Shown here: piece by piece, positions 1 to 7,924 of the stretch
Layout of the letters: every line of letters starts with the position of its first letter
Position numbering within the stretch: position 1 is the stretch's first letter
Assembly (NCBI RefSeq): GCF_010548305.1
Contig: NZ_JAAGLV010000002.1
Location: 248,001 to 312,000, forward strand
Reading direction: 5' to 3'
DNA: 64,000 nucleotides
Source of the DNA: Streptomyces sp. SID13031
GTDB taxonomy: Bacteria; Actinomycetota; Actinomycetes; Propionibacteriales; Kribbellaceae
The notes under the pieces: generated by a model
Seen by the model: only the letters and a program-made list of their open reading frames with translations
The model's database searches: none
Told to the model about the DNA's origin: nothing
Made by a program: the position numbers and the translations under genes

Positions 1-1
1 C

Positions 2-718
2 GCCTCCGTGGCCAAGGACTGCCCGCTCTACATCGTGCACCTCTCGGCCAGCAAGGCGCTCGAGGCGGTCGCCGCGGCGCGCAACGACGGTCGCAACGTG
101 TTCGCGGAGACCTGCCCGCAGTACCTGTACCTGACCTTGGAAGACCAATTGGGCGCACCCGGTTTCGAGGGCGCCAAATGGGTCTGCTCGACGCCACTCA
201 GGAGTAAGCACGAGCACCACGCCAGGGACCTGTGGAAGGGGCTCCGGAGCAACGATCTCGCCGTCGTCTCGACTGACCACTGCCCGTTCTGTTTCAAGGA
301 CCAGAAGGAGATGGGCATCGGCGACTTCTCCAAGATCCCGAACGGTATCGGCGGCGTCGAGCACCGCGTTGACCTCGTGTACCAAGGGGTCGTGGACGGT
401 CAGCTGAGCCTGGAGCGCTGGGTCGAGACGATCGCGACGACGCCGGCCCGGATGTTCGGGCTGTACCCGCAGAAGGGCATCATCGCGCCGGGCTCGGACG
501 CGGACATCGTGATCTACGACCCCAAGGCGACCACCCGGATCGGCGTCGAGACGCATCACATGAACATGGACTACTCGGCGTACGAAGGGGTAGAGATCGC
601 GGGCCGGGTGGGCACGGTCATCTCGCGCGGCGAGGTGATCGTGGCTGACGGCAACTACCATGGCCGCAAGGGACGTGGGAAGTACCTGAAGCGCGGGCTC
701 TCGTCCTACTTGATCTAA
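2..718 (+). CDS. Dihydropyrimidinase (D-hydantoinase), C-terminal part, cut by window start
   Basis: Amidohydrolase-superfamily enzyme that opens the ring of dihydrouracil, dihydrothymine or hydantoins in reductive pyrimidine breakdown; cytoplasmic. The reading frame is open to base 2, so the start lies before the window. The visible 239 residues are about half of the usual 460-480. Family marks are YIVHLSA, whose His is an expected metal ligand, AETCPQYLYLT, the metal-ligand Asp in STDHCPF, and the end of the amidohydrolase fold in IIAPGSDADIVIYDP. Eleven bases separate it from the luciferase-like oxidoreductase on the same strand, so the two are probably co-transcribed. Assignment is secure at family level; the exact substrate (pyrimidine or hydantoin) cannot be told from sequence. 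Confidence 0.93.
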   Translation, partial: ASVAKDCPLYIVHLSASKALEAVAAARNDGRNVFAETCPQYLYLTLEDQLGAPGFEGAKWVCSTPLRSKHEHHARDLWKGLRSNDLAVVSTDHCPFCFKDQKEMGIGDFSKIPNGIGGVEHRVDLVYQGVVDGQLSLERWVETIATTPARMFGLYPQKGIIAPGSDADIVIYDPKATTRIGVETHHMNMDYSAYEGVEIAGRVGTVISRGEVIVADGNYHGRKGRGKYLKRGLSSYLI

Positions 719-729
719 AAGGGAGAACC

Positions 730-1728
730 GTGGACTTCGGAGTGGTGTTCCAGTGTGATCCGCCGGCGTCCGCGGTGGTGGAGCTCGCGCGCAAGGCAGA
801 GGAGGCCGGGTTCGACTACGTCTGGACCTTCGACTCGCACCTGCTCTGGCAGGAGCCGTTCGTCATCTACAGCCAGATCCTGGCCGCGACCGAGCGAGTG
901 ATCGTCGGGCCGATGGTGACGAACCCGGGCACCCGCGACTGGACCGTGATCGCCTCGCAGTTCGCGACCCTGAACGAGATGTTCGGCAATCGCACGGTCT
1001 GCGGGATCGGCCGGGGGGACTCGGCCCTGCGCACGCTCGGCGCCAAGCCGGGCACGCTTGCCGAGCTGAAGCAGTGCGTCGAGGTGGTGCGTGAGCTGGC
1101 GGCCGGGCGGACGGTCGAGTACCGCGGGCAGCAGCTCAAGTTCAACTGGGTCGAGGACGGCAAGCTCGAGGTCTGGGTCGCTGCGTACGGGCCCAAGGCC
1201 CTGCAGGTGACGGGCGAGGTCGGCGACGGCTACATCCTGCAGCTCGCCGATCCCGACATCGCGGCCTGGATGATTTCAGCCGTACGCCGCTCCGCCGAGC
1301 AGGCCGGTCGCGATCCCGAGAAGATCACCTTCTGCGTGGCGGCCCCGGCCTACGTCGGAGACGACCTGGCCCACCAACGCGAGCAGACCCGCTGGTTCGG
1401 TGGAATGGTCGGCAACCACGTCGCCGACATCGTCGCGCGCTACGGCGATGACGGTGGCGTGCCGAAGGCGCTCACCGACTACATCGCCGGGCGCAAGAGT
1501 TACGACTACGCCGAGCACGGCCGGGCGGGTAACACCCACACCGACTTCGTGCCCGACGAGGTCGTCGATCGCTTCTGCATCCTCGGTCCGGTCGAGAATC
1601 ACCTGGCCCGGCTGGAGGAACTGAAGGCGATCGGTGTCGACCAGTTCGCCCTGTACCTCCAGCACGACGCCAAAGTGGAAACCCTCAATGCCTACGGCAA
1701 GAACATCATCCCAGTCGTCAACGGATGA
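730..1728 (+). CDS. Luciferase-like (LLM class) F420-dependent oxidoreductase
   Basis: 332 residues, the usual size for a TIM-barrel LLM flavin/F420 oxidoreductase. The N-terminus MDFGVVFQCDPPAS and the motif VCGIGRGDSALRTLG match the TIGR03842-type subgroup as I remember it, a group often found beside dihydropyrimidinase genes, as here. The start is GTG at 730 behind AAAGGGAGA. The likely role is a redox step linked to pyrimidine or hydantoin breakdown, inferred from the neighbour only. FMN instead of F420 as cofactor cannot be excluded. Its 3' end overlaps by 11 bp the end of the convergent polysaccharide deacetylase gene. Confidence 0.85.
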   Translation: MDFGVVFQCDPPASAVVELARKAEEAGFDYVWTFDSHLLWQEPFVIYSQILAATERVIVGPMVTNPGTRDWTVIASQFATLNEMFGNRTVCGIGRGDSALRTLGAKPGTLAELKQCVEVVRELAAGRTVEYRGQQLKFNWVEDGKLEVWVAAYGPKALQVTGEVGDGYILQLADPDIAAWMISAVRRSAEQAGRDPEKITFCVAAPAYVGDDLAHQREQTRWFGGMVGNHVADIVARYGDDGGVPKALTDYIAGRKSYDYAEHGRAGNTHTDFVPDEVVDRFCILGPVENHLARLEELKAIGVDQFALYLQHDAKVETLNAYGKNIIPVVNG

Positions 1729-3079
1729 TGTTGACCGTCACCGCCGTCGAGGTGACGTTGCCCGCGACATCGGTGGCGACCGCGGTCACCGTGTGCGCGC
1801 CGACCGACTTGGTCGCGCTCCAGCTGTAGTTGTACGGCGATGACGTGTCGGTCTTGAGCGTCGTCGTCCCGTCCCGGAAGACGACCTTCGCCACTCCCGA
1901 TCCGCCGGTGTCGGTAGCGGTGGCCGCGAGCGGGACGCTCGCAGTACGCCGGTACGTCGAGTTGTTCGCCGGGCTGGTCAGGGCGACCGCCGGTGCGACC
2001 GCGTCCACGCGAATCTGCTGCGATTTGGTTGCTTCGACATGCCCGTCGACGTCGGTCGAGTAGTACTTCACCGTCTTGGTGGCGGTGAGCCCGAACGGTC
2101 CGGTGTACGTGACGGCCGTCGCGCTGGTCACCGGGTTGCTGCCGTCGGTGGTGTACCGGGTGCTTGCGATCGCCGAGCCGTCCGCGTCGGTGGCGGTCAG
2201 GTCGACGTTCACCGGGCTGGACAGGTTCCAGGCGGTGGTACAAGCAGCGCCGTTGCACTTGATGGTGGTGACCGGCGGACTGGCCGGCGCGGGTCCACCG
2301 CCGCCCATCACTTCACCGACTGTCTTGACGACCGTGCCGGACGCCTCGCGCGCCTTGAGCCAGTCGAGGAAGGCGTTGAAGGTCGTCGGGCTGAACGAGC
2401 TGTCACCGGTGCAACTGTCCGAACAGATGCCGTGGAAGCTCAGAACCACCCAGCCACCGCCGTGCGTCTCGGCCTGCGTGACGTACTTCTGCATGGTCGC
2501 CAGCGTTGTGCTGGACTCGGCGGAGTCGGGCCCGCGCAGCGCATAGGCGGCGTCCGGCGGGATCGTCTCGGCGTAGTCGCAGTCGTCGCAGTCCGGACCT
2601 CTGATGTCGCCGACGGTGCGGGCGCTGGAGTATCCGCAATTCTGGACGACCTGCTTGGCCGTGTTGTTGTAGTCGGCCTCGGGATAGGCGAACGAGGCCG
2701 GCGCCGGGAAGCCCTGGGCGATCAGGTTCGACCGGTCGTTGCAGACCTCGGTTGTCGCAGTGGCCTGGCTGACGTTGGTGAGATTGATGTGATGCAGCGT
2801 GTGACCGCCGATCTCGCTGCCGGCGTCGGCGATGGTGTGGATCTGCGGCCAAGTCATGTAGTAGGACGAGGTGCCGACCATGGCGGAGTTGATGTAGAAA
2901 GTGCCGCGCATCCCGCGGGACTGCAGCATCGGCACGGTCGTGACGTGTGAGGCCAGGCCGTCGTCGAAGGTCATCGTGACCACAGTGTTGGTGGCGGCCG
3001 CGGCCGGCTGCCCGATCGCGAACAGCGATCCGGTCAACAGAGCGAGCGCCCCGAGTTGCACGGCAAAGCGATGTCGCAT
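1718..3079 (-). CDS. Secreted polysaccharide deacetylase (NodB fold) with C-terminal Ig-like domains
   Basis: 453 residues from ATG at 3079, which follows GGGGGA with proper spacing; longer upstream extensions lack a signal peptide and read through non-coding sequence. Residues 1-27 form a signal peptide (hydrophobic run, ...GQPAAAA). The NodB domain follows at about 30-225: TMTFDDGLASH holds the acidic base and metal Asp, GGHTLHH the metal histidines, SFAYPEADY and LSFHGIC the remaining active-site loops. A chitobiase-like domain (about 260-350) and a bacterial Ig-like domain (about 355-450, AVALTSPANNSTYRRTASV) complete it. It probably deacetylates chitin, xylan or peptidoglycan outside the cell; the substrate is not readable. 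Monocistronic. Confidence 0.9.
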   Translation of the reverse strand: MRHRFAVQLGALALLTGSLFAIGQPAAAATNTVVTMTFDDGLASHVTTVPMLQSRGMRGTFYINSAMVGTSSYYMTWPQIHTIADAGSEIGGHTLHHINLTNVSQATATTEVCNDRSNLIAQGFPAPASFAYPEADYNNTAKQVVQNCGYSSARTVGDIRGPDCDDCDYAETIPPDAAYALRGPDSAESSTTLATMQKYVTQAETHGGGWVVLSFHGICSDSCTGDSSFSPTTFNAFLDWLKAREASGTVVKTVGEVMGGGGPAPASPPVTTIKCNGAACTTAWNLSSPVNVDLTATDADGSAIASTRYTTDGSNPVTSATAVTYTGPFGLTATKTVKYYSTDVDGHVEATKSQQIRVDAVAPAVALTSPANNSTYRRTASVPLAATATDTGGSGVAKVVFRDGTTTLKTDTSSPYNYSWSATKSVGAHTVTAVATDVAGNVTSTAVTVNIIR

Positions 3080-3212
3080 GGTAAATCCCCCATTGCTCCC
3101 CGGTCCCCATTCTGCCCCCAGGGGACCCCCACGCGTCAGAGTACGGCCGCCCGCCGACGCCGACCAGTCCCAGCGGCGGTTTCCCCTGCGTATTCGCGGG
3201 GCTTCCCGTGAG

Positions 3213-3243
3213 CACCAAGTAGCACGCAGTACTACTGGGTGCG
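3213..3243 (-). terminator. Hairpin after the ABC importer/FAD oxidase operon
   Basis: Inverted repeat with 11-bp arms (GCACCAAGTAG and CTACTGGGTGC, one mismatch) starting 12 bases after the stop of the flavin oxidase. No T-tract follows, as is common in actinomycetes. Probably the end of the leftward operon. Confidence 0.5.
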
Positions 3244-3255
3244 CAAGCCGCAGAT

Positions 3256-4608
3256 TTACGCAGGGCCGTAGGGGAACAGGGTGTTCGGGTCGTAGGTGGT
3301 GCGTACCTCGGCCAGGCGGGCGAAGGTGTCGGCCGGCCAGGACGCTTCGTAGGAGCCTGGAGTGGTCAGGCCGCCCGCGTAGTTGATGGTGGTTTCGTCG
3401 GCCGTCCAGGGGCTGAGCGCGGAGAGGATCGCGTCGGCCGCCGGGGGCAGGACCGTTGCGAACAGGCTGGGATCCGGGGCTCCGGCCATGAAGAACGTGT
3501 AGGCGCCGCCCCGGCCGCCGACCGCGCTGCCTTCCGGTACGTCGCGCTGGGCCGCTCCGCCGAGGTGGCGGATCTCGATGGCGATAAACGGAACCTGCTG
3601 GTCCGGTCCCGCCACGTCGAGGAAGGTCTTGGCGAAGTCCGCGTCGAGCTCGTTCAGCAGCAGGCCGCGATCCCACGACGGGCTCGGATCGGTCGGGTCG
3701 TTGTGGATCGTCGCGATCGCCGTTGTCGGCATCTCGGCGACCGCGTCGATGATGGTGGGGCCGAGGTCGCGGATCGGCTGGAAGAGGCGCTCGCCCTCGG
3801 CAGCGTCGCCGACAAAGGCGAAGCGCACGCTGATCACCGTCTTGCCGCGCAACGGCTCGGGGATGAACTCCAGCGGCGGCAGCCGCAGAATGACGAACGA
3901 CGAGGTCGCTGTCTCGGGCAACGTCTTGGTCCAGTCGATCCAGGCCGGGACCGCGCTCGCGATCTGTGGGGCGTCGAAGAACACCGAGCCGCCGTAGATG
4001 CTGGACAGCTCGACGAGCTCGAAGTCCATCGAGGTGACGATGCCGAAGCCGCCCTTGCCGCCGCGCAGCGCCCAGAACAGGTCCGGGTTCTCGGTCGCGC
4101 TGGCTGTGACCACCTCGCCCGAGGCGGTGGCGACGCGGAAGCCGCGGGCCCAGTCGGAGGAAAATCCGTACGTCCGGGCGAGCGGGCCGAGGCCGCCGCC
4201 CAGCGTGTAGCCGATTACGCCGACGTTGGCTGAGGCGCCGGTGATCGGGGCGAGACCGTGCTCGCCGGCAGCCTCGATCACTTCGGCCCAGCGACTGCCC
4301 GCGTTGACGTGCGCGATCCGCCGCTCGGCGTCGATGGTCACGCCGGTGAGTCGTGAGGTGGTGGCGAGGATGCCGTCTGTGACGGGTACGGCCGAGCCGT
4401 GGCCGGTGGCGAGCACGCGTACCGGCGTACCGGCTGCTGCCGCGCGGACGACTGCAGCGGCGTCTTCCTCGGAGGTGAGGCCGACGGCAATCTCGGGAGT
4501 GTGCAGGGTGGCGGTGTTCCAGGCTGCGACCTCGGTGGCGAAGTCGTCGTCGGCCGGGCCCAGGACGGGTCCGGCGACGGAGCTGCGGAGCTGGTCGATC
4601 AGGGTCAT
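3256..4608 (-). CDS. FAD-linked oxidase, berberine-bridge/VAO type
   Basis: 450 residues: FAD_binding_4 domain (about 35-200) and C-terminal BBE motif (...YDPNTLFPYGPA). His70 in LATGHGSA sits where family members bind FAD covalently through 8-alpha-histidyl. The second anchor, the Cys of the usual GxCP loop, is replaced by Ala/Asn in ITGASANVG, so a single covalent bond or none is expected. Enzymes of this group oxidise sugars, oligosaccharides or alkaloid-like compounds with O2. There is no signal peptide, so it acts in the cytoplasm. The start at 4608 follows AGAGAGG. It lies 19 bp after the second permease and ends the importer operon, which suggests it oxidises the imported sugar (inference). 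Confidence 0.88.
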   Translation of the reverse strand: MTLIDQLRSSVAGPVLGPADDDFATEVAAWNTATLHTPEIAVGLTSEEDAAAVVRAAAAGTPVRVLATGHGSAVPVTDGILATTSRLTGVTIDAERRIAHVNAGSRWAEVIEAAGEHGLAPITGASANVGVIGYTLGGGLGPLARTYGFSSDWARGFRVATASGEVVTASATENPDLFWALRGGKGGFGIVTSMDFELVELSSIYGGSVFFDAPQIASAVPAWIDWTKTLPETATSSFVILRLPPLEFIPEPLRGKTVISVRFAFVGDAAEGERLFQPIRDLGPTIIDAVAEMPTTAIATIHNDPTDPSPSWDRGLLLNELDADFAKTFLDVAGPDQQVPFIAIEIRHLGGAAQRDVPEGSAVGGRGGAYTFFMAGAPDPSLFATVLPPAADAILSALSPWTADETTINYAGGLTTPGSYEASWPADTFARLAEVRTTYDPNTLFPYGPA

Positions 4609-4627
4609 GATGCCTCTCTTTGGAAGG

Positions 4628-5476
4628 TCATTCGCTGATCCCCGAACGCTCGACGCCTTCGACGATCCAGCGTTGCAGGAACACGAACATCACCACCAGC
4701 GGCAGGATCGCGATGGTGGCCGCGATGAACAGCTGGGGGAGATTGATGGTCTGGGCGGTGAGGAAGGTGGACAGCGCGATCTGCACGGTCCAGGCGGACT
4801 TGTCCGGCGCGATCACCAGCGGCCAGAGGAACGCGTTCCACGAGCCGATGAAGGTGATCGTGGCGATGGCGGCGATGAAGCCCTTCGAGTTCGGTACGAC
4901 GATCCGCCAGAAGGTGCCCCAGTACGCCGTACCGTCGAGCGCCGCGGCCTCTTCGAGCTCGCGCGGGAAGTTGAGGAAGTACTGCCGGAACAGGAAGGTC
5001 GCGAACGCCTGGAACAGACCGGGGATGATCAGCCCGCGCAGAGTGCTGACCCAGCCCAGCGACGAGACGAGCACGAAGCTCGGTACGAACGTCACCGCCG
5101 CCGGGATGAGCAGCGTGGCCACGATGAAGTAGAACACCGCGTTGCCGTAGCGGAACGGGATCCGGGCCAGGCCGTAGCCCGCCAGGCCGGAGATGACCAG
5201 GACGCCGATCGTCTGGACGACCGCGATCACGAGTGAGTTGAGCAACGATCTGAGCATCGGAACCGCTGGATCGTTGAACAGATCCGCGATGTTGCCCCAC
5301 TGCAGCGACGACGGGAACAGCTTCCACGACGGCGACGTGATGTCCTGCTCGGTCGACAACCCGTTGCGGATCAGGAGATAGAAGGGCAGCAGGAAGAAGA
5401 GCGCGCCGACGCCGAGGACGACGTACCGCAGGACGCTGCCGGTCTTGTCGGCGCGGGACCGATGGATCACCGCCAT
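4628..5476 (-). CDS. Carbohydrate ABC transporter permease, MalG type
   Basis: 282 residues with about six membrane helices; the first is VVLGVGALFFLLPFYLLIR. The EAA loop, ELEEAAALDGTAYWGTFWRI, which couples to the ATPase, is intact. It is the second inner-membrane subunit of a CUT1-type sugar importer. Its start follows the stop of the first permease after one base. No ATPase gene is in the operon, so the importer must use a shared MsiK-like ATPase encoded elsewhere, as is common in actinomycetes. Confidence 0.93.
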   Translation of the reverse strand: MAVIHRSRADKTGSVLRYVVLGVGALFFLLPFYLLIRNGLSTEQDITSPSWKLFPSSLQWGNIADLFNDPAVPMLRSLLNSLVIAVVQTIGVLVISGLAGYGLARIPFRYGNAVFYFIVATLLIPAAVTFVPSFVLVSSLGWVSTLRGLIIPGLFQAFATFLFRQYFLNFPRELEEAAALDGTAYWGTFWRIVVPNSKGFIAAIATITFIGSWNAFLWPLVIAPDKSAWTVQIALSTFLTAQTINLPQLFIAATIAILPLVVMFVFLQRWIVEGVERSGISE

Positions 5477-5477
5477 C

Positions 5478-6398
5478 TCAGTCCTCCCTCCGGCCGAGGC
5501 CGAGAAAGCGCCCCTGGCCGAGGGCGACCAGCGCGATGAGCAGCGTCAGGATGACGGCGCCCGCGCTGCCGTGGCCGAAGTCCTGACCCTGACCGAGCGC
5601 CGCGTAGTACAGGTAGACCAGGGGTGGCCGGGCGTACGGCGGGTACTGACCGGAGCTGGAGAGCAGGTTGTAGAACTCGTCGAAGGCCTGGAACGCGTTG
5701 ATCAGAAGGAGCAGCAGTACTGCGGTCGAGGTGGCGCGCAGTTGCGGGAGGGTGATGAAGCGCAGCACCTTCCAGCCCTTCGCGCCGTCGATCGCGGCGG
5801 CCTCGTACAGCGACGGCGCGATCCGCTGCAGCCCGGCCAGGAACAGGATCATGTAGAAGCCGGCCTGCAACCACATGCGTGCGGTCACGATCACCAGCCA
5901 GTACCACGGTGGCTGCGTCACCGAGAGCCAGGCGATCGGCTCGATGCCGAACCAGTCGAGCACGGTGTTCATCAGGCCGAAGCGGACGCCGGAGAAGATC
6001 GAGAGCTTCCAGACCAGCGCTGCCACGACGTACGAGCAGGCGGTCGGCAGGAAGAAGACCGAGCGGAAGAAGGTCTTCGCGAACCGGGCCCGGTTGATCA
6101 GCAGCGCCAGGCCGAGCGACGCGACGAAGGTGGTCGGCACGATGAAGAGCGCGAAGACGACGAAGGTGAGCAGGCTGGAGCGGAAGGCCGAGTCCTTCAG
6201 CATGTCCACGTAGTTGCCCAGGCCAACGAAGTTCGTGGGCGTCACGGTGTTGTGGGCGTCGAAGAAGCTCAGCCAGATCGACCACAGGATCGGGACGTAG
6301 ACGAAGACGACCAGGCCGAGCACGAACGGGCCGACGAAGACGAGGAACCAGAGATTGCGGTCGTACCTTCCCCGCAGCCTCGTTGCTACGGTTGACAT
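5478..6398 (-). CDS. Carbohydrate ABC transporter permease, MalF type
   Basis: 306 residues from ATG at 6398, which shares one base with the stop of the binding-protein gene (TGATG), so translation is coupled. The ORF is open further upstream but that part overlaps the binding protein. About six helices; the first is LWFLVFVGPFVLGLVVFVYV. EAA loop: YEAAAIDGAKGWKVLRFITL. It forms the membrane channel with the following MalG-type subunit. Confidence 0.93.
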   Translation of the reverse strand: MSTVATRLRGRYDRNLWFLVFVGPFVLGLVVFVYVPILWSIWLSFFDAHNTVTPTNFVGLGNYVDMLKDSAFRSSLLTFVVFALFIVPTTFVASLGLALLINRARFAKTFFRSVFFLPTACSYVVAALVWKLSIFSGVRFGLMNTVLDWFGIEPIAWLSVTQPPWYWLVIVTARMWLQAGFYMILFLAGLQRIAPSLYEAAAIDGAKGWKVLRFITLPQLRATSTAVLLLLLINAFQAFDEFYNLLSSSGQYPPYARPPLVYLYYAALGQGQDFGHGSAGAVILTLLIALVALGQGRFLGLGRRED

Positions 6399-7684
6399 CA
6401 GCCCGCGACGCGCTTGAGTTCCGCCTCCACGATCGCCTTGACCGCCTTGATCTCGGTCGCCGGGTCGGTGCCGTTCTTGATGATCCGGTTGAGCGCGTCG
6501 GAGTACGCCGTCCCGGATTTGGGGGTCCAGAGCAACGGTGTCTGGGCGTGCCCGTTCTCGTTGACGAACCGCACCGCGTCGGCGGCCGGGCCGGACTTGA
6601 GCTTCTCCGCCTTCGCCGCCAGGCTCTTGCGGGCCGGGATGTGGAAGCCGTACGACTGGGCGAAGTCGAGCTGCTTGTCGGTCTGGTCCACCCACAGCCA
6701 CTTGACGAACTTCTTGGCGGCGTCGACGTTCTTCGACTTGGCGCTGACCGCGGAACCGTACGCGCCGACCGTGACGCTCGGCGCGCCGGTGGTGCTGTTC
6801 AGCTTCGGCCAGGGCAGGGCGCCGAAGTCGTCCGGGAACGCCTTCTGGATCAGCGGGAACGTCCACAGCCCGGTGAACTGCATCGCGGTCAGGCCCTGGG
6901 TGAAGGCCGACGGATCGGACCAGTCGGTCGGTGCCCCGAGCAACAAAGCCTTGCTGGTGAACAACTCGCGCAGCTTGCGCAGCGACTCGAACGCCGCCGG
7001 GTCATCGAAGCCGAAGGTGTTGTCCTCCTTGAGGTAGTCGAGCCCGGCCGACCACAGCGCCGGGCCGCCGAGGATGCCGACGCCGCCGTCGTTGCCGACG
7101 AACAGGCCCTTCACCTTGTCGGTGGTCAGCTTCTTGGCCGCGGCGATCAGCTCGTCGACCGTCGTCGGCGGCTGGATGCCGGCGGCCGACAGCAGGCTCT
7201 TGCGGTAGACGAGCACCTGCATGTCCGTCACCTGCGGGATCGCGTACAGCTTGCCCTGGTACGTGTTCCGGGCGATCAGCGCCGGAGTGAAGTCGGACTT
7301 GGCATCGCCGAGCAGGTCGGTCAGGTCGACCACCTGGCCGCCCTTGATCATGTCGATGCTCGGGCCGTTGCCGTACTCGAAGACGTCCGGCCCGCCGTCG
7401 GTGAGCAGCGCCGAGGCGGTCTTCTGGTCGTAGTCACCGGGCGACCACTGCACGGTCACGGTGGCGTCGGTGTACTCCTTGGCGTACTTCTCCACGGCCT
7501 GCTGCGTGCCCGCTTCGCCGTACTGGTGGTACCACTGCGACAGCGCCGGCTTACTGCCGGAAGAGCCCGAGCCGCCGTCCGACGCCCGGCCGGTGTTGGA
7601 GCCGCAGCCCGCGACCGCCATCGCGGCCACCCCGCCACCCACCGCGAGAAACTTCCGCCGACCGAATCCGCTGCCACCCGACAT
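6398..7684 (-). CDS. Sugar-binding lipoprotein of ABC importer (extracellular binding protein family 1)
   Basis: 428 residues from ATG at 7684 behind GCGGAGG; a further in-frame ATG at 7780 adds 32 residues unlike a signal peptide. The N-terminus carries twin arginines (R9, R10) and a lipobox ending at Cys27 (VAGC), so it is probably a lipid-anchored, possibly Tat-exported protein. The rest is a type 1 solute-binding fold. First gene of the operon binding protein-MalF-MalG-FAD oxidase. Substrate unknown, most likely a sugar or oligosaccharide. Confidence 0.92.
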   Translation of the reverse strand: MSGGSGFGRRKFLAVGGGVAAMAVAGCGSNTGRASDGGSGSSGSKPALSQWYHQYGEAGTQQAVEKYAKEYTDATVTVQWSPGDYDQKTASALLTDGGPDVFEYGNGPSIDMIKGGQVVDLTDLLGDAKSDFTPALIARNTYQGKLYAIPQVTDMQVLVYRKSLLSAAGIQPPTTVDELIAAAKKLTTDKVKGLFVGNDGGVGILGGPALWSAGLDYLKEDNTFGFDDPAAFESLRKLRELFTSKALLLGAPTDWSDPSAFTQGLTAMQFTGLWTFPLIQKAFPDDFGALPWPKLNSTTGAPSVTVGAYGSAVSAKSKNVDAAKKFVKWLWVDQTDKQLDFAQSYGFHIPARKSLAAKAEKLKSGPAADAVRFVNENGHAQTPLLWTPKSGTAYSDALNRIIKNGTDPATEIKAVKAIVEAELKRVAG

Positions 7685-7793
7685 CTGGACGTACCTCCGC
7701 GATTCCGGCGCGGTCCCACGAGCCGCGCACCGTCCCTCGACCCTACGACCGGTCGGGGTTGACGTCGTGCCTTTCCACACCGTGAAAAACCAA

Positions 7794-7822
7794 CTGCCGA
7801 AGTCGACTTTGTCGGGTAAGCT
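7794..7822 (+). promoter_or_regulatory. Possible promoter of the MFS leader
   Basis: CTGCCG, 17 bases, then TAAGCT. The expected transcription start is about seven bases further, at the GTG of the six-codon upstream ORF (7830), so that ORF would be leaderless. The match at -35 is weak. Confidence 0.35.
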
Positions 7823-7829
7823 CCGCGCC

Positions 7830-7915
7830 GTGTTCGATCCCCGTGCCTAGAGAGCGCTCGAATCCGAGCCAATTCACCGCACCCGCTCCGCTGACGGAGC
7901 CGGGCTCTCTAGGAG
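7830..7915 (+). promoter_or_regulatory. Structured leader with 6-codon uORF and ribosome-binding-site-covering stem
   Basis: GTG at 7830 starts the tiny ORF M-F-D-P-R-A, with stop TAG at 7848-7850. An outer perfect 10-bp stem joins CCTAGAGAGC (7846-7855) and GCTCTCTAGG (7904-7913). Two hairpins lie inside it: GCTCG-AATC-CGAGC (7856-7869) and GCTCCG-CTGA-CGGAGC (7885-7900). The 3' arm of the outer stem contains the first bases of the ribosome binding site AGGAG (7911-7915) of the MFS gene at 7925. The uORF stop lies in the 5' arm. This is the arrangement of translation attenuation, in which a ribosome stalled on the leader frees the binding site. Structure is seen; function is inferred. Confidence 0.55.
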
Positions 7916-7924
7916 CGTCCTCGC

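Noticed and set aside
3080-3676. N-terminal extension of the polysaccharide deacetylase
   Set aside because: It would hide the clear signal peptide at 3079 and reads through the oxidase gene's 3' end in a false frame.
7846-7913. tRNA or self-cleaving RNA in the MFS leader
   Set aside because: The two-hairpin, closed-stem shape recalls a cloverleaf, but anticodon and T-loop signatures are missing; a leader with uORF fits better.
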